In this document: one piece after another, positions 48,708 through 57,102 of the stretch
Numbering within the stretch: the stretch's first letter is position 1
Layout: every line of letters begins with the position of its first letter
Assembly: GCA_041628225.1 (NCBI GenBank)
Contig: JBFKPQ010000001.1
Span: 1-64,000 of the forward strand
Origin: JBFKPQ01 sp041628225
GTDB lineage: Bacteria > Actinomycetota > Acidimicrobiia > Spongiisociales > JAENVV01
DNA length: 64,000 bases
Direction: 5' to 3'
Program-made: the position numbers and the translations under genes
The notes under the pieces: model-generated
Told to the model about the DNA's origin: nothing
The model's database searches: none
The model's input: only the letters and a program-made list of their open reading frames with translations

Positions 48708-49466
48708 GTGACGCAACCCAACCCGCTTGCCGTGGCCGCATCGATGGTGCGCGCACTCATGACGGTACGTGCGCCGGCCCCGGCGGGAAGCGAAGAAGCA
48801 ACCATCTTTGAGAGCTACGAAGACGTGCTCGCGTCCGTCGCGCGCGATGGGGTTGGCTCGCTGCCGGCATGGACGGCCACGCTCGACGAACTGGTCGAGG
48901 CCTCGGGCGAGGTGGACCCCGACGAGTTGACCCCGTCCGGTGCGATGGCTTTCTGGCTGAATCTCTACAACGCCGCAGCCCTTCGCCGGGCCGCGGCGGC
49001 CTTCGAACAGGGTGTCGAGACCGTGTGGCGGGTCCCGGGCGCGTTCAGCCGGCCCGTGGCCGCCGTGGCCGGCGAACGCCTGTCGCTCGACGCCATCGAA
49101 CACGCCAAACTGCGACGCATGGGCGACCCTCGCATTCACGGTGCCCTGGTGTGCGGCTCGGTGTCATGCCCTACGTTGCGATTCGAGCCGTATCGGGCGG
49201 CCGATCTCGATCGCCAGCTCGACGACCAGATGCGCAGCTTCTTGGCGAACGGAGGTGCCATGGTCGGCGCCGGCCGGGTGTCCCTGTCACGGGTCTTCAA
49301 GTGGTACGGCGGCGACTTCACCCGACCCGACCGTATGCCCGTCTGGTTGCCGGCTCGCCGGAGCGATCTCCTCGCCGCGTTGCGCCGCTGGCATCCCGCG
49401 CTACCGGAACGAGCCGAGGTCGAGTTTCAGGCCTACGACTGGGCACTCGCCTGCGCGGTCGGTTGA
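48708..49466 (+). CDS. DUF547 protein
   Basis: 252 aa from GTG at 48708 (a TTG four codons earlier is possible). DUF547 hallmarks: AFWLNLYNAAALR (about 88-100), LSLDAIEHAKLR, IHGALVCGSVSCPTLR with its Cys pair (about 145-155), and KWYGGDF. The fold is related to papain-like/transglutaminase enzymes, but activity is not known. No secretion signal is seen. Adjacent to an LCP gene but separated by 83 bp. Confidence 0.82.
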   Translation: MTQPNPLAVAASMVRALMTVRAPAPAGSEEATIFESYEDVLASVARDGVGSLPAWTATLDELVEASGEVDPDELTPSGAMAFWLNLYNAAALRRAAAAFEQGVETVWRVPGAFSRPVAAVAGERLSLDAIEHAKLRRMGDPRIHGALVCGSVSCPTLRFEPYRAADLDRQLDDQMRSFLANGGAMVGAGRVSLSRVFKWYGGDFTRPDRMPVWLPARRSDLLAALRRWHPALPERAEVEFQAYDWALACAVG

Positions 49467-49549
49467 CCCGGGGAGCTCCTCAGCTCCGCCGCCATTCGTG
49501 TGGGAGCCAGCTGCGATCGCCCGCCTGATCAGGGCTACCATCCGACCGA

Positions 49550-50686
49550 GTGAGGGACGTGCTCGCAACCACGTGGAGCCGCTGGACCGTCCGTCTGCTG
49601 AGTATCGCGTTGGGCGTGACACTGGCGGCGGGGTTCACGGCCTGGCAGGCCTACCGGTCGATCGGTCAGGTGGAGCTCAACGTCTCCGAAGCACGCCTCA
49701 CGCAGGCTGCGCTCACCGACGAAGCCCGATCGGAGTCTGCCCGCGCCTTCACAGAGGCCGAGGCCCGCCGGCTTGCCGATGAACTCGCCGCGACCGAGGA
49801 GGCCTTGCTGGCGGAAGAGCTGGCCCTGGCGGCGGCCGAAGGTCGCATCATCGATGCCGCCGATGAGACCAATCCCTTCGCCGCGTCGCCGCCCCTTCCG
49901 GACGAGATGTTCGATGCCTTCCTGCTCATCGGGGCCGACGCCTCGGGGTTCCTCGCCGACGCCATCATCCTGGTGCTGGAGCCGACGGACGGGAGCCGGC
50001 CGATGATGGTGTCGCTACCCCGGGATCTGTACGTTCCCAATCCGTGCAGCGGCACGTACACGCGCATCAACGCCAACCTCAACGGCTGTCCCGGCGTGGC
50101 AGGCGGCTCCACCATGTTGTCGTGGGCGGTCGAAGATTTCACCGGGATCGCCGTGGACCGGTTCGCGAAGGTCGACTTCGAAGGTTTCGCCGACGTGATC
50201 GACGCCATCGGGGGCATCGACCTGTGTTTCGAGTACCCGACGCGCGACGCCAAAGCCGACCTCGACGTGCCGGCGGGATGCCAGCGCGCCGACGGCGAAA
50301 CGGCACTCGCCTGGGTGCGGTCGCGGCGGACGGAACAACTCGTCAACGGCGATTGGGTGTCGACCGGGGCCAGCGACTTCACCCGCCAGCGGCGTCAACA
50401 AGACGTTCTCTTTCTCGTCGCGTCTCGCCTGAACCGTTTCTCGTCGATCGGATCCTTTCGCCAGGTTGCGCAGTCGGTGTCCGATTCGGTCCGGCTCGAC
50501 AGCGGCACCAGTTTTGGCGAAGCCATCGTTCTGGCGTGGGACCATCGCGGCATGCGTTCGGGTGACGTTCAACGTCTTTCGGTGCCGGTCGAGAACTACC
50601 GAACCTCCCAAGGCGCTGCCGTGCTGGTGCCGACCGAGTCGTTCAACGCCGTGCTTTCGGCCGCATATCCCGCCGCGCGGCGCTGA
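49550..50686 (+). CDS. LytR-CpsA-Psr family protein with coiled-coil stalk
   Basis: 378 aa, GTG start. TM at about residues 13-33, a charged Ala/Glu coiled coil (about 38-105), then an LCP domain (about 120-335) with ADAIILVLEP, MVSLPRDLYVP, GVAGGSTMLSWAVEDFTGI and ALAWVRSRRT. LCP enzymes attach glycopolymers such as arabinogalactan or wall teichoic acid to peptidoglycan using undecaprenyl-linked donors. The Arg that precedes the D of the pyrophosphate site (R-x-D) is replaced (F-L-A-D), so activity should be tested, not assumed. TACCAT is eight bases before the start. Confidence 0.82.
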   Translation: MRDVLATTWSRWTVRLLSIALGVTLAAGFTAWQAYRSIGQVELNVSEARLTQAALTDEARSESARAFTEAEARRLADELAATEEALLAEELALAAAEGRIIDAADETNPFAASPPLPDEMFDAFLLIGADASGFLADAIILVLEPTDGSRPMMVSLPRDLYVPNPCSGTYTRINANLNGCPGVAGGSTMLSWAVEDFTGIAVDRFAKVDFEGFADVIDAIGGIDLCFEYPTRDAKADLDVPAGCQRADGETALAWVRSRRTEQLVNGDWVSTGASDFTRQRRQQDVLFLVASRLNRFSSIGSFRQVAQSVSDSVRLDSGTSFGEAIVLAWDHRGMRSGDVQRLSVPVENYRTSQGAAVLVPTESFNAVLSAAYPAARR

Positions 50687-50690
50687 TCCT

Positions 50691-50696
50691 TACACT
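50691..50696 (+). promoter_or_regulatory. TACACT -10 element, leaderless VOC gene
   Basis: TACACT, six bases, ATG at 50703; no Shine-Dalgarno sequence. It sits just behind the LCP stop codon. Confidence 0.5.
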
Positions 50697-50702
50697 CGGC
50701 GC

Positions 50703-51137
50703 ATGACTACCAGTTTTCAGGTCACCTTCGATGCTCTCGATCCGGCGAGCTTGTCCGACTTCTGGGCCGCGGCTCTTGGGTACGTGGTTCCGCCGCCTCC
50801 ACCCGAGTTCGAGTCGTGGGACGACTGGGCGACGGCGATGGAGATCCCACCCGAGAACTGGAATGACGCCCGCGCCCTCGTCGATCCCGACGGAGTCGGC
50901 CCGCGCATCTTCATCCAGCGGGTCCCGGAGGCCAAGGCGTCCAAGAACCGGCTGCATCTCGATCTCAATATCAGCGGCGGACCGTCGGAACCGTCCGAGA
51001 CCCGGCGCGCTCGCGTCGACGCAGAGGTCGAGCGGCTGGCGACGGCCGGCGCGGCCGTCGTGGGACCGGTGGAGGAGCGAGGCGGATATTGGGTGGTGCT
51101 GCAGGACCCCGAGGGCAACGAGTTCTGCGTCCACTGA
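50703..51137 (+). CDS. VOC/glyoxalase-like protein
   Basis: 144 aa. Actinobacterial glyoxalase-like form with V-T-F-D-A-L-D-P-x-x-L-S-D-F-W near the start, RIFIQRVPE..KNRLHLDLN in the middle (His as possible metal ligand) and VVLQDPEGNEFCVH at the end (Glu ligand). Members may bind antibiotics or act as metalloenzymes; no specific activity can be assigned. Convergent with purB, one base apart. Confidence 0.8.
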   Translation: MTTSFQVTFDALDPASLSDFWAAALGYVVPPPPPEFESWDDWATAMEIPPENWNDARALVDPDGVGPRIFIQRVPEAKASKNRLHLDLNISGGPSEPSETRRARVDAEVERLATAGAAVVGPVEERGGYWVVLQDPEGNEFCVH

Positions 51138-51138
51138 C

Positions 51139-52440
51139 TCACGGCAGCGTCGACGCCTCCACCCGTGCGAAGACGTCGCCGGTGTGGCGGAGGAAGCGCT
51201 CCGTGCTGAAGCATTGCGCCAGCACGGTCTCGTCGAGGGGCATCTCCGCGTCGGCGGCCAGCAACTCGTGCAGTGGTGTCTGTTCGTCCCAGGCGCGCAT
51301 GGCGTTGCGCTGCACGACCCGATAGGCGCGGTCGCGGTCGAACCCTGCGTCTTCGATGAGCGCCAGCAGCACGGCCTGGCTGAAGACGAGACCGCGAGTA
51401 GCGTCCAGGTTGGAGCGCATCCGCTCCGTATCGACCACGAGGTTCTCGACGAGTCCGGTGAACTTGACCGCCATGTAATCGAGGGCGAGGCAGGCATCGG
51501 CGAGGACGACCCGTTCGGCGGACGAGTGGCTGATGTCTCGCTCGTGCCACAGCGCCACGTTCTCGAGTCCCACCTGGGCGTAGCCGCGCAGGAGTCGTGC
51601 CATGCCGGTCATCCGCTCGGACAAGATCGGGTTGCGTTTGTGCGGCATGGCCGACGAACCCTTCTGCCCGGACTGGAACGCCTCGCGCACCTCGCCCACC
51701 TCGGAACGCTGCAGATGGCGTACCTCGGTCGCAAACCGTTCGATCGAAGCACCCGCCAGCGCGATGGCCGACAGGAACTCGGCGTGGCGGTCACGCATGG
51801 TGATCTGCGACGAGGCTGGTTCGGCCGCGATGCCCAGGCGCTCGCACACGAAGGCCTCCACCGATGGCGGCGTGTGCGCATAGGTACCGACGGCACCGGA
51901 GATCTTGCCGACCGCCGCGGCCTGTCGAGCCGCGGACAGGCGACGGTGCGTGCGCTCGAGTTCGAACACCCAGGTGGCGAGCTTCAACCCGAACGTCGTC
52001 GGCTCGGCCCAGATGCCATGGGTGCGACCGATCATCACCGTGTTCCGATGCTCGAGTGCCTTCGCTTTCACTGCGGCGTGCAGGTCGTCGATCCGCCGCA
52101 GGAGGAGGTCGGCCGCCTCCTTGAGGCGGGCGCCACCAGCCGTGTCCAGCACGTCCGAGGACGTCAGGCCGTAATGAACCCACTCTCCTCCGGAGGCCGT
52201 CGATGCAGCCAGCACGTCGACGAAGGCCGCCATGTCGTGGTTGGTGATCGCCTCGCGCTCGGCGACTTGGCCAGGTGTGACATCGGGGGCGGCGCGGACC
52301 GCAGCTGCTGCCTCAGCGGGCGCGACACCCAGCGACACCCAGGCCTCCACGACGAGGGTCTCGACTTCCTTCCAGAGCGCGAACTTGTGGTCTTCCGACC
52401 ATATGGCCGTCATCTCGGGCAGGCTGTATCGCTCGATCAC
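51139..52440 (-). CDS. purB: Adenylosuccinate lyase
   Basis: 433 aa. Cleaves SAICAR and adenylosuccinate in purine synthesis. The fumarase-superfamily signature GSSAMPHKRNP (about residues 259-269) and HYGLTSSDV, GRTHGIWAEPTT are present. GTG start, placed by TAAGAT six bases upstream (leaderless). It stands apart from the purE-purD-purA run some 4 kb to the right, on the same strand. Confidence 0.95.
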   Translation of the reverse strand: MIERYSLPEMTAIWSEDHKFALWKEVETLVVEAWVSLGVAPAEAAAAVRAAPDVTPGQVAEREAITNHDMAAFVDVLAASTASGGEWVHYGLTSSDVLDTAGGARLKEAADLLLRRIDDLHAAVKAKALEHRNTVMIGRTHGIWAEPTTFGLKLATWVFELERTHRRLSAARQAAAVGKISGAVGTYAHTPPSVEAFVCERLGIAAEPASSQITMRDRHAEFLSAIALAGASIERFATEVRHLQRSEVGEVREAFQSGQKGSSAMPHKRNPILSERMTGMARLLRGYAQVGLENVALWHERDISHSSAERVVLADACLALDYMAVKFTGLVENLVVDTERMRSNLDATRGLVFSQAVLLALIEDAGFDRDRAYRVVQRNAMRAWDEQTPLHELLAADAEMPLDETVLAQCFSTERFLRHTGDVFARVEASTLP

Positions 52441-52446
52441 GTGGCG

Positions 52447-52452
52447 ATCTTA
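52447..52452 (-). promoter_or_regulatory. TAAGAT -10 element, leaderless purB
   Basis: Minus-strand TAAGAT, six bases, then GTG of purB at 52440. Confidence 0.5.
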
Positions 52453-52517
52453 GGACGCCGCCGGGAACCGGTTGGCCGTCGATAGAGTCTCGGGAAGGTG
52501 GAGAGAAAGGTGAACGG

Positions 52518-52841
52518 ATGATCGTCGTCAACACGGAGAGCGTGCCCGGGTATCGGGTCACCCAACTCAAGGGGCTCGTGCAAGGGAACACGATCCGGGC
52601 CAAGCACATCGGGCGTGACATCGGCGCGTCGCTCAAGAACCTCGTCGGTGGCGAGTTGACGGGATATACCGAACTGCTCACCGAATCACGACGCCAGGCG
52701 ATGGAGCGCATGATCCAGCAAGCCCAGCAGCTCGGCGCCAACGCCATCGTCAACGTCCGATTCACGACCTCGTCGGTTGCGGCCGGCGCAGCCGAGTTGT
52801 ACTCCTACGGCACGGCCGTCGTCGTGGAACCTGTGGCATGA
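52518..52841 (+). CDS. YbjQ/UPF0145 family protein
   Basis: 107 aa, complete single domain: VPGYRVTQLKGLVQGNTIRAKHIGRDIGA, ELTGYTELLTESR, MIQQAQQLGANAIVNVRF and a C-terminal YGTAVVV. Proteins of this fold form pentameric rings and were called heavy-metal-binding by structure work; the role is unclear. It has a leader with AGAAAGG seven bases before ATG, unlike the leaderless neighbours. It overlaps a membrane-anchored paralog by 4 bp. Confidence 0.85.
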   Translation: MIVVNTESVPGYRVTQLKGLVQGNTIRAKHIGRDIGASLKNLVGGELTGYTELLTESRRQAMERMIQQAQQLGANAIVNVRFTTSSVAAGAAELYSYGTAVVVEPVA

Positions 52842-53308
52842 ACTCTGGAGACGCCTTCGGTCTGCTGTTCGCCCTCTTCGTGATCGCGGCGCCGTTCGCG
52901 CTGGGCATCATCGGCAAAGCACGGGAGAACCGGCACCTCGAAGACATCGCGCGGCGGTCTGCCACCCACCGGGACTTCCCGGTGGTCGACATTCCGCTTC
53001 TGCCCGCCGGTATGCAGGCGCGGGGTTCCGAGATCGTGCTCGGGCAGGTCGTCATCGCTTCGGACTACCTGAAGAACTTCTTTGCGCAGTATCGAGCCAT
53101 CTTCGGCGGCGAGGTCAAGTCGTTCAGTCGGATGGTCGAACGCGGCAAGGAGGAAGCCCGCCTGCGCATGATCGAGGAAGCCCGTTCGAAGGGTGCGGCC
53201 GCGGTCATCAATGTCCGGTTCGAGACCTCCCAGATCGGCGCTTCACAGGGCCAGCGCGGCCAGGCGATGTCCGAGGTGCTCTGCTACGGGACCGCCATCT
53301 ACGTGTGA
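52838..53308 (+). CDS. Membrane-anchored YbjQ/UPF0145 paralog
   Basis: 156 aa. TM at about residues 7-25, a linker, then a YbjQ domain (about 48-156) with the same EARLRMIEEARSKGAAAVINVRF core and CYGTAIYV end as the gene before. A free and an anchored copy in tandem suggest mixed rings at the membrane (inference). It overlaps both neighbours: ATGA with the first paralog and TGATG with the next membrane protein. Confidence 0.82.
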   Translation: MNSGDAFGLLFALFVIAAPFALGIIGKARENRHLEDIARRSATHRDFPVVDIPLLPAGMQARGSEIVLGQVVIASDYLKNFFAQYRAIFGGEVKSFSRMVERGKEEARLRMIEEARSKGAAAVINVRFETSQIGASQGQRGQAMSEVLCYGTAIYV

Positions 53309-53994
53309 TGCGTCACGAACCCGGCATCGAGCACGAACCGGCACTCGGTGCCGGCCGCGGGCCGGATGAAGGAGACGCCGTCCACGACGAACCGGCGCTC
53401 CACGGCGCGCCGGCCGGGCCACTGGATCCGAGCGATGCGGTCGGTGAAGAGCCGGCCCTGTCGAACGTGGGCTCGTTGCCGACCTACGCGCAGGTGTACC
53501 ACGAACTCCGGCACGGCACCTCGACCCGGTCGCGGTGGGCGTCGACGTTCGCTGTCGGATCGGCCACCGTGCTCGTCGGGTTCGCCGTCATCGCGTTGAG
53601 TTGGATCGTCAACCCGTTCTCGCGTGTCCCGGTGACGGGCGGGGCGGTGTTCGCGCCGGTCCTGTTCGCCCTCGTGAAAGCTTCGATCGGCCTCGTTTGG
53701 GTTGAGCGAAGACCTTGGCTGGTGCCGAATGCGGGCGCCGCCGTCGGCGTGGTGGCGGCTCCAGACGTGTTCGTCGCGGCCTCGCTGATCGCCGACACAC
53801 CCACCGTTGCCACGGTCGTTGTAGCCGTCCTGGCGTTCGCGATCCCAGGCCTCGTCGCCGGACTCGGGGTGGCGCGGGTATGGGAGGCCATCCACGACGG
53901 GGGTCGGCGGCCGGACGCCACCACCGCCGTTCCGTGGCTCGCCGCGGCAGCCGGCCTGGTGACCGCGGTCCAGATCGCCATGTTGTTCCAGTGA
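53308..53994 (+). CDS. Hypothetical membrane protein, four or more TM
   Basis: 228 aa, not recognised. A soluble N-terminus (about 1-75, rich in Glu/Asp/Pro/Gly) followed by TM segments at about 85-105, 110-130, 140-158, 160-182 and 208-226. Start ATG overlaps the YbjQ paralog stop by one base; its stop is overlapped by the AlkX gene (GTGA). So it is part of a four-gene, translationally coupled unit. Confidence 0.65.
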   Translation: MRHEPGIEHEPALGAGRGPDEGDAVHDEPALHGAPAGPLDPSDAVGEEPALSNVGSLPTYAQVYHELRHGTSTRSRWASTFAVGSATVLVGFAVIALSWIVNPFSRVPVTGGAVFAPVLFALVKASIGLVWVERRPWLVPNAGAAVGVVAAPDVFVAASLIADTPTVATVVVAVLAFAIPGLVAGLGVARVWEAIHDGGRRPDATTAVPWLAAAAGLVTAVQIAMLFQ

Positions 53995-55172
53995 GGAAGC
54001 TGTCGATCGGTCAGGCTCGCCGCGTGGCGCTCGCCGCCCAGGGATTCGCGGATCCTCCTCCGGCCGGTGCGGTAGATCGAAGGCACTTCCGCAGGGTCAT
54101 GGGGCGCATCGGCCTCCTGCAACTCGACTCGGTGAACGTGCTGGTGCGCTCGCACTACCTCCCGATGTTCTCGCGTCTGGGCGCCTACGACATGGACCGG
54201 CTCGACGAGCACGCCTACGGCAGCGGCGAATGGTTCGAGTACTGGGGCCATGAGGCCTCGGTGCTCCCCGTCGACGACTACCCGATGCTGCGGTACCGCA
54301 TGACGAACCGCCGACCGTGGCGGGCGGTCCGCGAGATCCTCGACGACCATCCGGACTACATCGACCAGGTGATCCGAGAGATCGAAGCAGCGGGACCGTT
54401 GGCCGTCGGAGACCTGCAGGATCCCGGCGATCGGACGGGACCGTGGTGGGGATACGGAAAGGGCAAGTTGGTGCTGGAGTGGCTGTTCGCCACCGGCGTG
54501 GTGACGTGCTCGCATCGCCGCAACTTCACTCGGTATTACGACCTGGTCGAGAGGGTGCTTCCCGATCGTGTCCTGCGCGCCGAGCCGCTCTCCCAGATCG
54601 ACGCGCACCGGCGGATGCTGGAGCGGGCTGCCCGGTTCCACGGTGTGGGGACCGACGACGATCTCGCCGACTACTACCGCATCAAGGTGACCGAAGCTCG
54701 GCCCCGTCTCGCTGAACTCGTCGCCGACGGCGTGCTCATCGAGGTCGATGTCGATGGTTGGGATCGCACCGCCTACCTGCACGCCGACGCGGTCGTGCCG
54801 CGCACGATGCGGGCCAGCGGGTTCGTCAGTCCGTTCGATCCGGTCGTCTGGTACCGGCCCCGAGCCGAACGATTGTTCGGTTTTCACTACCGCATCGAGA
54901 TCTATGTGCCGCAGCCGAAGCGGGTTTTCGGCTATTACGTCCTGCCGTTCCTGCACGACGGAGAATTGGTCGGACGCGCAGACCTCAAGTCTGACCGTCG
55001 CGCAAGCCGATTATTAGTACGTGGAGCGTTCATCGAGCCGCATCGCGACGAGCGTGCGGTCTCAGCAGCGATGGCCGACCACCTCTCCACCATGGCGAGA
55101 TGGCTGGACCATGACGACGTGGCCGTCGAATCGAACGGCGACCTCGCCGCGTCTCTGCGCGCCCACTTCTGA
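53991..55172 (+). CDS. AlkX/YcaQ-type DNA glycosylase (HTH_42)
   Basis: 393 aa, GTG start. Winged-helix (HTH_42) family whose E. coli and Streptomyces members unhook interstrand crosslinks and remove alkylated bases. The family catalytic Q-x-D motif is present as Gln44-Leu-Asp46 in GLLQLDSVNV. Further conserved parts: YWGHEASVLP (about 84-93), WWGYGKGKLVLEWLF, FSPFDPVVW-like FVSPFDPVVWYRPRAERLFGF, and a YCPQ-like end. Coupling to a membrane protein and two YbjQ genes is unexplained. Members from producers give self-resistance to DNA-damaging compounds. Confidence 0.85.
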   Translation: MRKLSIGQARRVALAAQGFADPPPAGAVDRRHFRRVMGRIGLLQLDSVNVLVRSHYLPMFSRLGAYDMDRLDEHAYGSGEWFEYWGHEASVLPVDDYPMLRYRMTNRRPWRAVREILDDHPDYIDQVIREIEAAGPLAVGDLQDPGDRTGPWWGYGKGKLVLEWLFATGVVTCSHRRNFTRYYDLVERVLPDRVLRAEPLSQIDAHRRMLERAARFHGVGTDDDLADYYRIKVTEARPRLAELVADGVLIEVDVDGWDRTAYLHADAVVPRTMRASGFVSPFDPVVWYRPRAERLFGFHYRIEIYVPQPKRVFGYYVLPFLHDGELVGRADLKSDRRASRLLVRGAFIEPHRDERAVSAAMADHLSTMARWLDHDDVAVESNGDLAASLRAHF

Positions 55173-55184
55173 CGGGACCGAGCC

Positions 55185-56645
55185 GTGAAGCGGCTCGCCA
55201 CGGTGATCGTGATGGCGGCCGATGAGGCAGTCGGCGAGCAGGTCGCCGAACTCGTCCGCACTGCCAAGTTGGCCACCGAGGTGCCCGTGGCCCGCACCGC
55301 CGGAGAAGGCGTTGGCCTGATGAGCAGCCGCAAGGTCGACGTGATCCTCCTGTTCGACGACTTCGAAGGCGCACCCGGAAAGACGGCCATCGAGACGATT
55401 CGGGCAGAGGGATGCCGTAGCCCCATTCTCGTGCTCGCTCGCGAGGACGACGAACAGGCCGCCGTCGCGATGATCGACCAAGGCGCCGATGATTATCTCG
55501 TGGTAGACAGCTTGACGGCCCCCGCTCTGACGCGCGCGGTTCGGTTCGCGTTGTCTCGCCATGAGACCGAACGAGAGCTGGCCGCGTCGGAACGTCGCAA
55601 CGGCCGCCTGGCCGAGATCATCTCAGCTGCCGAGGATCTCGTTCTGGTCATCGACTCGTGGGAGCGAGTCGTCTTCATGAACGAAGCCGCGGAGCGGTTC
55701 TTCGGCATCCAGGAGACCGAGGGCGACACCAAGGTCAAGGCGGCAGACATCCTGTCCTCCATGGACGGAGACATGTGGCACCTGGCGCTTCCCGAACTCA
55801 TCTTCGAGGGGAAGTGGAAGGGTGAGTTCGCCCTGCGCGACCAGCAGGGCAACGAAATCCGGCACGCCGTGACCGTGATCCACCACGAGCGGGGGGACGA
55901 CTCCGAGGCGTTCTACTCGCTGGTGGCGAACGATCTGTCGGCATTGACGGCGGCCGCCGAGCGGGTGCACCTGCATGGGAAGATGCAGGCGAAGAGCCAG
56001 TTCGTCGCCAGCATCTCCCACGAGGTGCGCACACCGCTGACGGCCGTTCTTGGGTTCGCAGACCTGCTCGCCGACGGCGGCCTCGAAGGCGACGCCGAGG
56101 GCACGGCCGAGATCATGCGCCTGATCTCCGAACAGGCCCAGGAAGTGTCGAACATCATCGAGGACCTGATGGTGAACGCGCGGAGCGATGTCGGTCAGGT
56201 CGCCATCGTGCCCGCCAAGCTCGACCTCCTCGCCCAGGCGCGGGCCGCCGCCGAGCCTCTCGAGGCCTCGATGCCCGGTATGTCGGTCATCGGTGAGCAC
56301 GTTCCGGCCGTCGCCGACGAGGTGCGGGTGCGGCAGATCATCCGCAACCTGTTGACCAACGCCCGACGCTACGGGGGGCCCAACGTGATCGTGCGGGTCT
56401 CGGGCAACGGGTCGGAGTCGCTGGTCGCCGTGTGTGACGACGGCGAGGGCGTTCCCCCGGACCGACGAGACTCCATCTTCGAACCGTTCGAGACCTTCGG
56501 CGGGCAGGACACGCGCGCCGTGGCCGTCGGTTTGGGTCTTGCGGTGTCGCGGGAGTTGGCTCAGTTGATGGGCGGCGACCTCGGCTACGACTACGTCGAC
56601 GGCTGGAGCCACTTCACGCTCCGGTTGCCGGCCCCGGCGGCCTGA
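55185..56645 (+). CDS. Hybrid-like sensor histidine kinase with N-terminal pseudo-receiver and PAS
   Basis: 486 aa, GTG start. N-terminal receiver fold (about 1-125): Asp58/Asp59 at the beta-3 end are present, but the conserved Lys after beta-5 is replaced (YLVVDSL), so it may be a pseudo-receiver. PAS domain (about 140-250), then HisKA with phospho-His279 in SISHEVRTPLT, and HATPase (N box RNLLTNARRYG, DDGEGVP, GLGLAVS). No TM, so cytoplasmic. No cognate regulator gene is near; twelve bases after the AlkX stop. Confidence 0.88.
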   Translation: MKRLATVIVMAADEAVGEQVAELVRTAKLATEVPVARTAGEGVGLMSSRKVDVILLFDDFEGAPGKTAIETIRAEGCRSPILVLAREDDEQAAVAMIDQGADDYLVVDSLTAPALTRAVRFALSRHETERELAASERRNGRLAEIISAAEDLVLVIDSWERVVFMNEAAERFFGIQETEGDTKVKAADILSSMDGDMWHLALPELIFEGKWKGEFALRDQQGNEIRHAVTVIHHERGDDSEAFYSLVANDLSALTAAAERVHLHGKMQAKSQFVASISHEVRTPLTAVLGFADLLADGGLEGDAEGTAEIMRLISEQAQEVSNIIEDLMVNARSDVGQVAIVPAKLDLLAQARAAAEPLEASMPGMSVIGEHVPAVADEVRVRQIIRNLLTNARRYGGPNVIVRVSGNGSESLVAVCDDGEGVPPDRRDSIFEPFETFGGQDTRAVAVGLGLAVSRELAQLMGGDLGYDYVDGWSHFTLRLPAPAA

Positions 56646-56646
56646 T

Positions 56647-57102
56647 CTACTCCAGCGTGGCGGCCGCCAGATCCGATCGGTACTCGGTCAGCTTGTTCGC
56701 CAAGCCGTCGTCGCCGAGCGCCAGGATCGCGATTGCCAGCAGAGCCGCGTTGGTGGCGCCGTCGATGGCGACGGTGGCAACGGGCACGCCCGTCGGCATC
56801 TGTACGGTGGCCAGCAGCGAATCCATCCCGTCGAGCGAGGCGGCGAGCGGTACGCCGATGACCGGGACGGTCGTCATTGCCGCCATGACACCGGCGAGAT
56901 GAGCGGCCTTGCCGGCCCCGGCGATGATGACGCCGAAGCCCTCGGCTTTGGCAGCCTTGCCAAACGCAACGGCCGCGTCCGGCGTCTTGTGGGCGGACAT
57001 CACCCGCATGACGTTGGGAACCCCGAAGTCATCGAGGACCCGAACGGCCTTCTCCATGACGGGCTTGTCCTTTGCCGATCCCATGAGCACGGCGACCTTC
57101 AT
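56647..57102 (-). CDS. purE: N5-carboxyaminoimidazole ribonucleotide mutase
   Basis: 151 aa. Purine pathway step 6 (N5-CAIR to CAIR). Motifs: M-G-S-A-K-D (usually GSxSDxP; Ser/Asp partly changed to Ala-Lys-Asp), MSAHKTPD (active His), GAGKAAHLAGVMA and a T-x-x-P-V-I-G-V-P. Family length. It ends the purA-purD-purE run; its start overlaps purD by 4 bp. Confidence 0.9.
   Translation of the reverse strand: MKVAVLMGSAKDKPVMEKAVRVLDDFGVPNVMRVMSAHKTPDAAVAFGKAAKAEGFGVIIAGAGKAAHLAGVMAAMTTVPVIGVPLAASLDGMDSLLATVQMPTGVPVATVAIDGATNAALLAIAILALGDDGLANKLTEYRSDLAAATLE

Noticed and set aside
53715..53990. N-terminal extension of the AlkX-like protein
   Set aside because: The extension is Arg/Gly-rich and lies inside the membrane-protein gene; GTG 53991 gives the family start and a GTGA overlap.
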